A stretch of DNA of 64,000 nucleotides, taken from positions 1 to 64,000 of the forward strand of contig NZ_FXTE01000015.1 in NCBI RefSeq assembly GCF_900182615.1, in the 5' to 3' direction. Source of the DNA: Ruegeria faecimaris. Lineage in GTDB: Bacteria > Pseudomonadota > Alphaproteobacteria > Rhodobacterales > Rhodobacteraceae. The notes beneath the pieces are model-generated. The model searched no databases. It was not told where the DNA came from and was given only the letters and a program-made list of their open reading frames with translations. Shown piece after piece: positions 35,792 to 44,630 of this stretch (position 1 is its first letter; each line of letters starts with the position of its first letter). A program made the position numbers and the translations under genes.

Positions 35792-36819
35792 ATACTCAAC
35801 AAGCCATCAGTGTCGCGTGTGTGGGTGCGGGGTATTTCAGCAGGTTCCACTACGAAAGCTGGTCCCGAATGCCCGGAGCGGTTCCGATTGCATCCTGCAA
35901 CCGTGATATCAACAAGGCGAAAGAAACAGGACTGGCCGCTTACGATGATCTGTCAAGAATGTTGGAGGCGGAAAAACCAGATCTCGTGGACATCATCCTT
36001 CCACCTGTGGCGCAGGCCGAGGCAATCCGCTCGGCATTGCGGTTTGGTATCAAGTGGCTGATCTGCCAAAAGCCATTTTGCTTATCTCTGGATGAAGCTG
36101 AGAAGATTGTTTCAGAGGCTGAGGCGGTAGGTGCAACTATTGTCGTGCATGAGAATTTTCGCTTTCAGCCCTGGTATCGTGCGATCAAGGTGGCGATGAC
36201 CGAGGGTCGAATTGGTACACCTCTCCAAGCTACTTTCCGGCTTCGGCCCGGCGACGGACAGGGACCACGAGCCTACCTAGACCGGCAGCCGTACTTTCAG
36301 GAAATGCCGCGTTTCCTGGTTCATGAAACAGCGGTTCACTGGGTAGACACGTTCCGGTTTCTATTCGATGCGCCAAGCGCCGTTTATGCGGACTTGCGCC
36401 AAATTAACCCCGTTATCGCGGGCGAGGATGCAGGTTTCATCCTGTTTGACCACCCAAACGGTTTGAATGCTCTGTTCGATGGCAACAGATGCCTTGACCA
36501 CAGCGCCAAAAACCTGCGTCAGACCATGGGCGAAGCGCTCATCGAAGGAACGGAAGGATCACTGGTTCTTAATGGCGATGGTTCAGTAGAACTCCGCGGT
36601 TTTGGAAAACAGGAGCGACAGCAGATTCTACCTCCAAGCGATCATGATGGATTTGGAGGAGACTGCGTCCACGCCTTGCAAAGTCACGTCATTTCGGGCC
36701 TTCTACGGGGCACGCCGCTGGAAAACACGGCCCGAGAATATTTGGATGTGATCCGCATTGAAGAGAATATCTATCTCTCAGCTGCGGAAGGACGAAAAAT
36801 CAACCTGGAGACCCCGTGA
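35788..36819 (+). CDS. Gfo/Idh/MocA-family oxidoreductase
   Basis: The 343-residue NAD(P)-dependent sugar oxidoreductase has an N-terminal Rossmann motif VACVGAGYFSRFHY, the cofactor/lysine motif ICQKPFCLSLDEAEKI and a C-terminal substrate domain with HETAVHWVDTFRFLF. It overlaps the preceding dehydrogenase (ATGA) and the GntR gene (GTGA). It probably oxidises a sugar, lactone precursor or acid imported by the Tct system. Confidence 0.87.
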   Translation: MNTQQAISVACVGAGYFSRFHYESWSRMPGAVPIASCNRDINKAKETGLAAYDDLSRMLEAEKPDLVDIILPPVAQAEAIRSALRFGIKWLICQKPFCLSLDEAEKIVSEAEAVGATIVVHENFRFQPWYRAIKVAMTEGRIGTPLQATFRLRPGDGQGPRAYLDRQPYFQEMPRFLVHETAVHWVDTFRFLFDAPSAVYADLRQINPVIAGEDAGFILFDHPNGLNALFDGNRCLDHSAKNLRQTMGEALIEGTEGSLVLNGDGSVELRGFGKQERQQILPPSDHDGFGGDCVHALQSHVISGLLRGTPLENTAREYLDVIRIEENIYLSAAEGRKINLETP

Positions 36820-37493
36820 AGGATCAGGACGCAAAAACTCTTTCTAATACACAACGCGCTGTCAGGGATTTGCGACAGATGATCCTGTCCGGCGAACTTG
36901 CAGCCGGAACTGATCATCTGGAATCGGAACTCGCCGAAACCCTTGGCATGTCCCGCACCCCGATACGGGAAGCTGCGCTGATGTTGGAAAGTAAAGGGTT
37001 GCTTGAAATGCGGCCCCGAAAGGGCGTTCGGATACTGCCTGTTTCATCAGATGATATGCGCGAAATCTACGACATCCTAACGGAACTCGAGAGTCTCGCA
37101 GCACAGCGCGCTGCCGAAGCGGGCTACTGCGAAGATGAACTGGCGGTACTTGCCGGATCAATTGCAAAGATGGACCAAGCCATCGAAGCCGAAGACCTTG
37201 AAGCCTGGGCCGAGGCCGACGAGTTGTTTCACCAGGAGCTCGTTCGGTTAGGCGGCAACAAACGAGTCGAAGCGATTGTCGCCATGATGAGCGACCAGGT
37301 ACGTCGCGCGCGCGCAACGACGTTGTTCATCAGGCCCCTGCCCGTTAAATCTAATGAAGATCACCGGGTTGTTTTTCAAGCGATCAGTGAAGGTCGTCCA
37401 GATGCCGCCCGTGAACGTCATCGAGAACACAGGCTGCAAGCACAGGCTATGCTTTGCGGGATACTCGAAAAGCATCGGCTCAATAGCCTCTGA
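36816..37493 (+). CDS. GntR-family regulator (FadR subfamily, FCD ligand domain)
   Basis: The 225-residue protein starts at GTG 36816, overlapping the previous stop. The winged helix contains ESELAETLGMSRTPIREAAL (about 32-52). The all-alpha FCD domain follows, with D/H metal-site candidates in ADELFHQELVRLGGN and EDHRVVFQAI and the terminal AARERHREH. It is likely the local regulator of both divergent arms, sensing a sugar acid. Confidence 0.9.
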   Translation: MKDQDAKTLSNTQRAVRDLRQMILSGELAAGTDHLESELAETLGMSRTPIREAALMLESKGLLEMRPRKGVRILPVSSDDMREIYDILTELESLAAQRAAEAGYCEDELAVLAGSIAKMDQAIEAEDLEAWAEADELFHQELVRLGGNKRVEAIVAMMSDQVRRARATTLFIRPLPVKSNEDHRVVFQAISEGRPDAARERHREHRLQAQAMLCGILEKHRLNSL

Positions 37494-37597
37494 TCTTCTC
37501 GTATCCGGTCGTTAATCACCTAAAATAACTGCCTATTTTCGGCATTAAAGGCGCTCCGAATACTTGTCTTCAACGGCAGTCCGCAGGTGCGTCCGGC

Positions 37598-37700
37598 TGC
37601 AGCCCTAAGGTATATGCTGATCTTGTGGCGTATTGCACGCGCGACACCTGGGCAATGGTCGCAATTCATCAGGAATTGCTGGCGATGTGAGCTGTGGCGC
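37598..37700. repeat. 103-bp dispersed repeat, copy 1
   Basis: Identical to 57598-57700 except for one C/T change near position 37648, in the same orientation. It includes a small hairpin, GCAATTC-ATCAG-GAATTGC (37661-37679). It lies between the GntR and DUF1059 genes. No terminal inverted repeats or transposase are seen. Confidence 0.9.
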
Positions 37701-37734
37701 GTATCCGCAGGAATTTGAAGCCTAATTTATTTGA

Positions 37735-37929
37735 TCACGCGGGCTTTATCAGTGTTTCCAGATATTCTCGAGTATCGGCGTCCCACGAACTAGGATCTTC
37801 TCCATGGGCGACTACCGTGTGCAGTTCCATGAGTTTCCATACTTCGTCCTTAGTCGCTGCAACCACTTTGCCTGGGCAGGCCTCCATACCCTCGCAATCC
37901 TTGCAGGCATATGAGTATGCAGTGTTCAT
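37735..37929 (-). CDS. DUF1059 small protein
   Basis: The 64-residue product starts at 37929 behind GGAGAAAGCG; a longer frame is unsupported. The DUF1059 features are YACKDCEGMEACPGKVVAAT and the histidine segment ELHTVVAHG, a Cys/His arrangement that may bind metal. It is followed upstream on the same strand by a GFA-family gene. Function unknown. Confidence 0.8.
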   Translation of the reverse strand: MNTAYSYACKDCEGMEACPGKVVAATKDEVWKLMELHTVVAHGEDPSSWDADTREYLETLIKPA

Positions 37930-37960
37930 CGCTTTCTCCTCCGTGCGCTCGGAAAGTTGG

Positions 37961-38371
37961 TTAGAACTCAAGAAACGTCGGCAGACCGTCGTCGAGTTTT
38001 ATCCATGGCTGCTGATGTGACACGAAGACGTGGGCCTTGGGTTTCGCAATCGATGGGTCGTCCAACGTTACAGCAGAAAACCAAGCGTCAGCGCTCCAGT
38101 CTTGGCCCTCAACTTCATTTAGGGCGGCATAGGTCAACGTCGTTCCACAGTCCCGACAAAACCCGCGACGAATACCCGGAGTTTTCTCCATGTGTTGGAT
38201 TTCGCCTTTGATAACGGCGAAGTCTTCGGCGGCTACCTTAGCCCAAGTTGCAAAGGCGCCACCAAGGGCCATTTGGCATGAACGACAATGGCAATGTCCC
38301 GACCAGACAGGTGGTGTCGCGATCTGGTATCGAACAGCACCACAGTAACATCCACCTTGAAGTTTTTCCAT
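37961..38371 (-). CDS. GFA-family (CENP-V/formaldehyde-activating-like) zinc protein
   Basis: The 136-residue protein has the GFA zinc motifs GGCYCGAVRY, HCHCRSCQ and GFCRDCGTTL. The start at 38371 has AGGAG upstream; the extended start at 38392 is less likely. Members of this family are usually annotated as glutathione-dependent formaldehyde activators, but that activity is doubtful for most. It diverges from a LysR gene, suggesting regulation by it. Confidence 0.85.
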   Translation of the reverse strand: MEKLQGGCYCGAVRYQIATPPVWSGHCHCRSCQMALGGAFATWAKVAAEDFAVIKGEIQHMEKTPGIRRGFCRDCGTTLTYAALNEVEGQDWSADAWFSAVTLDDPSIAKPKAHVFVSHQQPWIKLDDGLPTFLEF

Positions 38372-38530
38372 CGTATCAAAATCTCCTGGCATGCGGCTAG
38401 GTTGACATGGGCACTAAAGTATCCGCTCCAATATTTTATAATAGAAGCGCAGATTACACTGTGAATAATGTCAAGAATGCCGATATCATGCGACTCAAAT
38501 AGTCTGACTAAACAATAGAAAATCTACAGT

Positions 38531-39427
38531 ATGGATTGGTTGCACCTTCCCCCGATGAACGCTTTGCGCGCTTTCTCAGCAGTTGCGGAAGCAGGGAGTT
38601 ACACAGTGGCGGCTGAACGCTTGAACGTGACCCAAGCGGCTGTCAGCCAGCAGGTGAAATCGTTGGAAAGACATTTGGGTGTAGCTCTCGTTGCCAGACG
38701 TGGGCGCAGCATTGAATTGACAGAGCCAGGCATCATTCTTTCACGTGAACTGGGTATCGGCTTTGAAATTATCGGAAGGGGTGTCGAACGACTGGCGGAA
38801 CATGCAGCACACCGTCCCGTTCAAGTGACCATGTCACCAGCATTCGCGGTGGAGTGGCTATTGCCGAGAATGGCAGAGTTTCAACAACAACATCCAGAGA
38901 TCACTTTGATGCTGAACCCAACTTCTGAACTGGTTCAGATTAAGCCAGGTGGTATCGATGTCGCCATTCGGTATCACGATAGACGCATGCCAAGAAAAGA
39001 AGAGGATACTGTCCTTGTATCCGACATGGTCGTGATCGGAGCACCTTCACTGGTGGAAGGCCAAGATCTGCGTGACCCGGCCTCATTAACGAAGCTGCCC
39101 TGGTTGCAGGAACTAGGCACCAACGAGGCGGCCGACTGGCTCACCTATCATGGGGTCGTACCTCCCGAGCCATTGACCATAAATCACATGCCTGGGAACC
39201 TGATCATGACTGCGGTTCGCCGGGGTGACGGTATCACGTATTCTGCCCGAGCTTTTTTCGAGGACGATCTGTCATCTGGTCGGATGATTGAGTTGTTCTC
39301 TGAGCCACTCTTCGGCGTCTATTACATCCAGACTCAAGCAGAATTTCAGCGTCCCGAGGCTAAGGTGTTCGTCAACTGGCTTATATCTCAGTCGCAAGTC
39401 GTATCGAGACACAACTCTGGAAGCTGA
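38531..39427 (+). CDS. LysR-family transcriptional regulator (GcvA-like)
   Basis: The 298-residue protein has an N-terminal LTTR helix-turn-helix (LPPMNALRAFSAVAEAGSYT; AAERLNVTQAAVSQQVKSLE) and a substrate-binding domain from about residue 95 (VQVTMSPAFAVEWLLPRM), with the GGIDVAIRYHD segment typical of GcvA-type members. It diverges from the GFA gene with a 159-bp gap. Confidence 0.88.
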   Translation: MDWLHLPPMNALRAFSAVAEAGSYTVAAERLNVTQAAVSQQVKSLERHLGVALVARRGRSIELTEPGIILSRELGIGFEIIGRGVERLAEHAAHRPVQVTMSPAFAVEWLLPRMAEFQQQHPEITLMLNPTSELVQIKPGGIDVAIRYHDRRMPRKEEDTVLVSDMVVIGAPSLVEGQDLRDPASLTKLPWLQELGTNEAADWLTYHGVVPPEPLTINHMPGNLIMTAVRRGDGITYSARAFFEDDLSSGRMIELFSEPLFGVYYIQTQAEFQRPEAKVFVNWLISQSQVVSRHNSGS

Positions 39428-39485
39428 GACGTATCTAATTCCCCCCCCTGCTCTGTTTGCTCAAGACCGTTGGTTTCGCCGTTTC

Positions 39486-39881
39486 TTAAGGCTGCTCTGT
39501 GGAGGAGCCGGCAGCGATCAGAGCCGCCATCCCTCCATCGATGAACTGCACGTTTTGAAAACCCATAGCAGCCAATACATTTGCCGCTGCCGCGCCTCGG
39601 TAGCTTGGAGTTCCGCCACAAGTGGTGAAAATTCGCCTTCCACGATCCTGTAACTCTTGAGATCTGTATTCACTTTCAAGGACTGCCATCCAAGCGACGG
39701 CTCGACCTGGAGCCGGAATGGCTCTGGGGCTGATACCTGTGGCCGCCGTTTCAGCGCTATCCCTCACGTCCACCACAAGTGCGTTGGGGTCTTCGATCAG
39801 TACTGCCAGCGCGTCAGTTGCTGAAATCGGATTTGCTTTGGATATTTCCTGAGCTTCCATTTGTGCGAGTGTTAAGACCAT
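39486..39881 (-). CDS. Rhodanese-like domain protein
   Basis: Single rhodanese domain of 131 residues from the ATG at 39881 (GGGGGGCAAC upstream). The fold marks are ALVVDVRDSAE and NVQFIDGGMAAL. The active-site loop reads TTCGGTPSYRGAAAA: a cysteine is present, but the loop is longer than the common C-x-x-G-x-R and may favour another substrate. It converges on the LysR gene. Confidence 0.8.
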   Translation of the reverse strand: MVLTLAQMEAQEISKANPISATDALAVLIEDPNALVVDVRDSAETAATGISPRAIPAPGRAVAWMAVLESEYRSQELQDRGRRIFTTCGGTPSYRGAAAANVLAAMGFQNVQFIDGGMAALIAAGSSTEQP

Positions 39882-40067
39882 GTTGCCCCCCGACTGCAAA
39901 TCTTACGCTATGCTACCATGCGGCTGATTTACCGCAAAACGGCATCCAAGCGATGCTTGGCAGTCTTCTGGTCGCCCAGACGGTTGCCATCAACGAAGTT
40001 AAACAAGTCCCGATCAACGGCAGAAGCGGGCCTCGCAAATGCCCCAGCCATTGCTGTTGATCCGAGA

Positions 40068-41714
40068 TTACTCGGCGGCCAAAGCCTTCTGCCTGCAATA
40101 ACACGACGCCTTTATCGGCACCTCGGCGCGGGCAGCGGCCTTGTCCAGTTGTAGCTTAATATGGGCGGCTTCGACCGTTTCACCGCGCCGGGTGAGACAT
40201 TCGTGCAAACCATGCAGGCTCCAGACGTTGCCCGGATGCTGACAGGCCCGGCTAAGCGTTGCATCCAGGCCAAGGTCTGCACGGTAAACAGATTCGGCTT
40301 CCTCCATCTGGCCTTGTTCAAGAAGAAGAGCACCCAGCGCATGACGGGTGGGTTGCATCCAGCCCCAGGGCTCGTCGTATGGTAAGTTGTCGTCGATCTC
40401 GACTGACTTTCGCAGGTGGTCAAAGGCCGTTTCGTGCTCTCCTGTGTGATAGGCCAACTCACCCAGCATCATTTGCTCAGCGACCTTCAGAATGTCCCGG
40501 CATGTGTTGTTGAACAGCATTCGGGTCTCAGGAACTCTGGCCAGAGCATCATAGAACTTGGCTTTTTCACTCTCGGCTTCGGCGACCCTGTGTAGGTTGG
40601 CCAAGGCAACCGTCCTTGCATACCGCATCATGGCAATGGTCACGCTGTAAAGCTCTTCATCCTCTGGCAGATCCTGATTGAGAATATCCTGCCAGCGACC
40701 AAACCTGATCAGCACATGTTGCTTCATTGGAATGAAGCCTTCAAACCAGTCCGCCATCGGCTGAAGAGTGTCTGACGGCAAGGTGTCGATCAGCTCATCG
40801 GCAGCTTCGATTGCTGCCGATGGTTGCCCCAAGAACATCGCACCGTATATTTTAAAGTGATAGTTGTGGCACCGATAGACGGAATAGAAATTGTCAGGGC
40901 CTTCGCGCTTCAGATACTTGCGATCTGCCAATATGGCTTTGTGATTGCGCAGTACCACGTTCATATAGTCTCCGCACAACACGTCGATATGGGTCGGCAT
41001 GTGCAACAAATGCCCGGCCTCGGGCACCAGCGTGCTGAGCACATCGCCCTGACGCAGTGCCCGTTCGGGGTGGGGCGACATTTCCATAAGGTGAATGTAC
41101 ATGTGCAATAGTCCTGCGTGCTCCCATGCTCCGGAAAGTGTATCGAACGCATTTTCGAGCACGGATATTGCCTCGAGCGTATCGGCCCCTTCGGCGGGCT
41201 TTCCGGTCGGCAAATCCCAAAGTTGCCAGGGTGTCCGGTTCATGAGCGACTCGGCCAGAATCGCAGACACGTCCAGGTCCTGATCGAATTCGGTGTGAAC
41301 CTTTCGCATCGCATCAGCGAAGGCGTAATTCCACGGGCTGAAATCCTCAATATCCGACGAGGATGGATAACGCGCTGGAATGGCATCGATTAGCGCGCGT
41401 TCAACAGGCGTCAGCCGGTCCTTTAACGAGGCAGCAGCCTCGATTGACGCTTTCGCCAAGGCGATACAGTCAGGCTTCTCGTCTTCTTCGAATGTTTCCC
41501 AGGGCTTGTTGTAGTTCGGCCCAATACAATACGCGATGCCCCAGTGCGCCATTGCGCAATTTGGATCCGCAGCCACGGCATTCTGAAAGCATACAATCGC
41601 TTCTTCGTGGTTGTACGCGTAAGTCCAAGCCAAACCACGATCAAACCAAAGCTGGGCTTCGTCCGACGAGGTTGTGATCTTTCGGCTGTAGCGACCGAGA
41701 TCATAGTATTCCAT
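40068..41714 (-). CDS. Large TPR-repeat protein with conserved His/Glu motif
   Basis: About 548 residues without signal peptide. Early helices EAQLWFDRGLAWTYAYNHEE and AIVCFQNAVAADPNCAMAHW are classic TPR units, and more repeats lie at the C terminus (GELAYHTGEHETAFDHLRKS, ALGALLLEQGQMEEAESVYR). Between them, LLHMYIHLMEMSPHPERAL and AGHLLHMPTHIDV bring several histidines and a glutamate together, suggestive of a metal site. The ATG at 41714 is preferred over a GTG three bases upstream; AGGGGGT precedes both. Function unknown. Confidence 0.82.
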   Translation of the reverse strand: MEYYDLGRYSRKITTSSDEAQLWFDRGLAWTYAYNHEEAIVCFQNAVAADPNCAMAHWGIAYCIGPNYNKPWETFEEDEKPDCIALAKASIEAAASLKDRLTPVERALIDAIPARYPSSSDIEDFSPWNYAFADAMRKVHTEFDQDLDVSAILAESLMNRTPWQLWDLPTGKPAEGADTLEAISVLENAFDTLSGAWEHAGLLHMYIHLMEMSPHPERALRQGDVLSTLVPEAGHLLHMPTHIDVLCGDYMNVVLRNHKAILADRKYLKREGPDNFYSVYRCHNYHFKIYGAMFLGQPSAAIEAADELIDTLPSDTLQPMADWFEGFIPMKQHVLIRFGRWQDILNQDLPEDEELYSVTIAMMRYARTVALANLHRVAEAESEKAKFYDALARVPETRMLFNNTCRDILKVAEQMMLGELAYHTGEHETAFDHLRKSVEIDDNLPYDEPWGWMQPTRHALGALLLEQGQMEEAESVYRADLGLDATLSRACQHPGNVWSLHGLHECLTRRGETVEAAHIKLQLDKAAARAEVPIKASCYCRQKALAAE

Positions 41715-42098
41715 CACAATAACCCCCTAATTAAAGGGAGGAGTTTACCACAATGGGCTGTTTCTCGATACTGGCGACATCAAAGCCGACCAAAGGCATA
41801 GACCCGACTTATATGAGCCCCATTTGATCGAAGCACTCTTCTTGGCAACTGATCAACTTGTCGGCCGCGTGAGTGACGGGCGGTCCAATCCCTCCACAGT
41901 AGCCCGCCGACAAGACCACAATCACCGCTTGCACACCTAAGACGGGCATTTGAGAAAGCTGATGTCAGCAGTCAGATTGTTCTTTTCCGCCAACTAACAC
42001 TTTTGGGACCTAGTAGCGTCGTGCGACAGCTTACGTTCAAAGTGGCGTTGAAAACCTGTAATTTGCGCTCATTGCGGGCGTCAAAAATACGGGGGACC
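41715..42098. other. Gene-free stretch between two TPR genes
   Basis: About 380 bp with no gene, RNA or strong promoter recognised. It contains the ribosome site of the downstream TPR gene at its left edge. The rest looks like degenerate sequence. Confidence 0.5.
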
Positions 42099-43379
42099 CT
42101 ATTCTTCTAGCGTGGCAACTGCATGGTCGTGAGAGGTATGCGGTCGATGCATGTTGAGAATGCGTTGAGCTTCATTCGATTGTCCCGAAATTGCCAGCGC
42201 ATGCGCCAATGAAAACTCAATAATGTCGCGTTGCGCCCGGCTACCACCAAGGCGTTCGTGCTCAGACATGACACTTACGAATTTCTCAATCGCTTCATCC
42301 GCATTTCCATCCGCCAACGCACGGAATGCGCCTGCGACAGAAACAACGGTGGGGCCTGCGGGTCCCTTTGCGCCGTCAATGGTTGATTCCAGACGCTCTC
42401 TGTTTCCAGCCATCGCATGCGCAAGAGCAGCGTGAACATCCGCAAAAGCCAAGCCAGGTGAAGGAAAGAACTCAACAGCATAGTCGCTGAGTTGTTGCCA
42501 ACGCTCCTGGGGAATTTGCTCGCCAGCCAAAAAGGCGCGGTGAACAATTGCCACACTATCAGTCAGAACGTTCAGTGGTGGCGCAGGAGGTCGGTCGGGG
42601 GAAACATAATCATCGAACAGCTTCCACATACCCGCCACATCGCCGCTCTCAAGCGCCCACAGAGCGACGTGCCAACTGAGATGGCAGTGCAGATACGCTG
42701 TGGAGGGATAGTCTTGCCAAAACTCGCGCAGATAAGCGTAGCCAGCGTCCGTCTCACCGTTCTCATAGTAGAGATGGGCCCTGACATGTGCAGTGTGTGC
42801 GCTGTCTGGCTTCAACTCAAGTGCGCACTCGATGTTTTCCGCGGCCGGGCCAATCTGTCCGGCCTCCATCTGGGCAAATGCATGCTGACAGAGAAACCAC
42901 CAGTCGTCGCCATAGTGTGGCTTTAACATGGTCGTGTACGCAAGCTGCTCCGCCTCGCGTCCAGCCTGACCTGAAAACCCTATTAAGCCAAATACGCTGG
43001 TACAGGTCTGAGCAAGCAAAATATCTCGTGGATGGTCAGCGACGTGATCCCGGATGCGCCTGTAAGCCTGCGGTGCACGCCCCTCAATGAGGTCGCTGAT
43101 AATGTCGATCTGGGCGGCTTCGCGCGAGCTGACGCCATGCGACAGTTCCTTTGCGACGGCTATTTCACGCTTTGCATCTTGTCCACGCCCGACGGTAACA
43201 AGGTATCGCGCAAGCCCAACATGGGGCATGGCAAAACTATCATCTGCCTGCATTGCAGAACGGTAAGCTTCTTCAACATCATCAAAAGCACCCAGAAAAC
43301 GGTCGATGCCTTCAACGTAGGCGTCTCGCGCAGCTTGTGATGTGGTCGTTAGCGGGCTTCCGTACCGATCTTCAAGCAT
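42099..43379 (-). CDS. TPR protein of TTC38 type
   Basis: The 426-residue protein begins LEDRYGSPLTTTSQAARDAY and VEGIDRFLGAFDDVEEAYRS, which matches the TTC38 (tetratricopeptide repeat 38) family widespread in bacteria and animals. Helical repeats continue throughout (PAAENIECALELKPDSAHTA). There is no signal peptide. It is co-directional with the other TPR gene, 385 bp apart. The molecular role of the family is unknown. Confidence 0.82.
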   Translation of the reverse strand: MLEDRYGSPLTTTSQAARDAYVEGIDRFLGAFDDVEEAYRSAMQADDSFAMPHVGLARYLVTVGRGQDAKREIAVAKELSHGVSSREAAQIDIISDLIEGRAPQAYRRIRDHVADHPRDILLAQTCTSVFGLIGFSGQAGREAEQLAYTTMLKPHYGDDWWFLCQHAFAQMEAGQIGPAAENIECALELKPDSAHTAHVRAHLYYENGETDAGYAYLREFWQDYPSTAYLHCHLSWHVALWALESGDVAGMWKLFDDYVSPDRPPAPPLNVLTDSVAIVHRAFLAGEQIPQERWQQLSDYAVEFFPSPGLAFADVHAALAHAMAGNRERLESTIDGAKGPAGPTVVSVAGAFRALADGNADEAIEKFVSVMSEHERLGGSRAQRDIIEFSLAHALAISGQSNEAQRILNMHRPHTSHDHAVATLEE

Positions 43380-43450
43380 CCAAACCTTCCACTATCTGTA
43401 CCAAACCTGTCCGTCAGTGAGCTATATGAGCATGCCTAGCCATAAACGAG

Positions 43451-43552
43451 TCAAAGGAAATCGACGTTGCGAGGCGCCCTGATTTCAGCATCCGTTTCTT
43501 TCAGAAGTCTCATGAAATCATCGAAATGCCATTCAAACCATAGTTGCTTCAT
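43451..43552 (-). CDS. Possible 33-residue small protein
   Basis: MKQLWFEWHFDDFMRLLKET followed by DAEIRAPRN and VDFL: an open frame with protein-like composition and GGGA four bases before the ATG, 71 bp upstream of the TTC38-type gene. The frame stays open further upstream without a start. It may be a leader peptide, a gene remnant or chance. Confidence 0.25.
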   Translation of the reverse strand: MKQLWFEWHFDDFMRLLKETDAEIRAPRNVDFL

Positions 43553-43645
43553 CAAATCCCAATTTCCTAAAATTGGACTCCGAAAGCAATTTTGGGGATT
43601 ATTCCATACGGCCCGGCCCGCGTCCGGTTAGAGGAGAACGTAGGT

Positions 43646-44566
43646 ATGACAACCCAAACTCGCCCGCTCATTGATACGGCTTGGTTGGCAGATAACCTGA
43701 CTGACCCGAAACTACGCATCATTGATGTTCGCTGGAAGTTTAGGGAGGAAAACGGCAAAGGCTTGGCCTATGACGATAGGAGCGAGTTCCAAGCCGAGCA
43801 CATTCCCGGCGCCGTGTATGTAGGCATGTCGACGGAGCTTGCAGACAGCAATCAGAACGTTCCCGATATGATGCTCGGGCCAGAGGATTTTGGGAAAAAG
43901 ATGCGCGAGTTGGGTGTTTCCAACGACAGTCATGTCTTGGTCTACGATGATTCCGGGCTTCCGTTGGCTTCAGCGCGTCTTTGGTGGGCACTTTCGCACT
44001 ATGGCCATAAAAACGCGCAGGTCTTGGACGGCGGCTTGCAGCAATGGAAACTCGAAGGTCGACCCACTGAAACTGGCGATCCATCCGTTGAGCCTGGCGA
44101 CTTCGCTCCCAAGGTGCAGAGCAATTGGATTGCCAGCAAAACTGACGTTCTGGACGCGATAGGAATGCCTGAGGTCAGAGTTGTGGACTTTCTGCCAAAC
44201 GACCTCTTCCGAGGCGACGGTGTTCACACATGGGGAGGTCGCTCGGGACATATCCCCGGTGCAGTTAACATACCGGCGATATCGAACATCGATCCGGATT
44301 TGGCACACACACCCATTGCTGAGCGGGCAGCGAAACTAAAGGAACGAGGCTCATTCAGGTTGGCGGATCGCCTCCGCCTCCTTCAGCACTATCAGGACAA
44401 GGGAATTCAAACCGACGACGAGGTTATCGCGTATTGCGGTCGCGGTATTGCCGCCTCTTGCGGTCTCCTTGCGCTTCGCCACATGGGGTTCGACAAGTCG
44501 CGCCTCTATGATGGTTCCTGGGCTGAATGGAGCGCCGATGAGAGCCTGCCGGTTGAAACCTCGTGA
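43646..44566 (+). CDS. Sulfurtransferase, tandem rhodanese (SseA-like)
   Basis: The 306-residue product has two rhodanese domains. The inactive first half ends near VLDGGLQQWKLEGRP. The second carries the catalytic cysteine in YCGRGIAASCG, which replaces the CG(S/T)GVTA loop of mercaptopyruvate sulfurtransferases, so the donor (thiosulfate or 3-mercaptopyruvate) is uncertain. The start at 43646 follows GAGGAG. A methyltransferase and a MaoC protein follow on the same strand. Confidence 0.87.
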   Translation: MTTQTRPLIDTAWLADNLTDPKLRIIDVRWKFREENGKGLAYDDRSEFQAEHIPGAVYVGMSTELADSNQNVPDMMLGPEDFGKKMRELGVSNDSHVLVYDDSGLPLASARLWWALSHYGHKNAQVLDGGLQQWKLEGRPTETGDPSVEPGDFAPKVQSNWIASKTDVLDAIGMPEVRVVDFLPNDLFRGDGVHTWGGRSGHIPGAVNIPAISNIDPDLAHTPIAERAAKLKERGSFRLADRLRLLQHYQDKGIQTDDEVIAYCGRGIAASCGLLALRHMGFDKSRLYDGSWAEWSADESLPVETS

Positions 44567-44630
44567 GACTACGATTTTGGGTCACTTTGGGTGATCCAAT
44601 TATTGACGCGTTGCTAGGAGGATATTTTTG

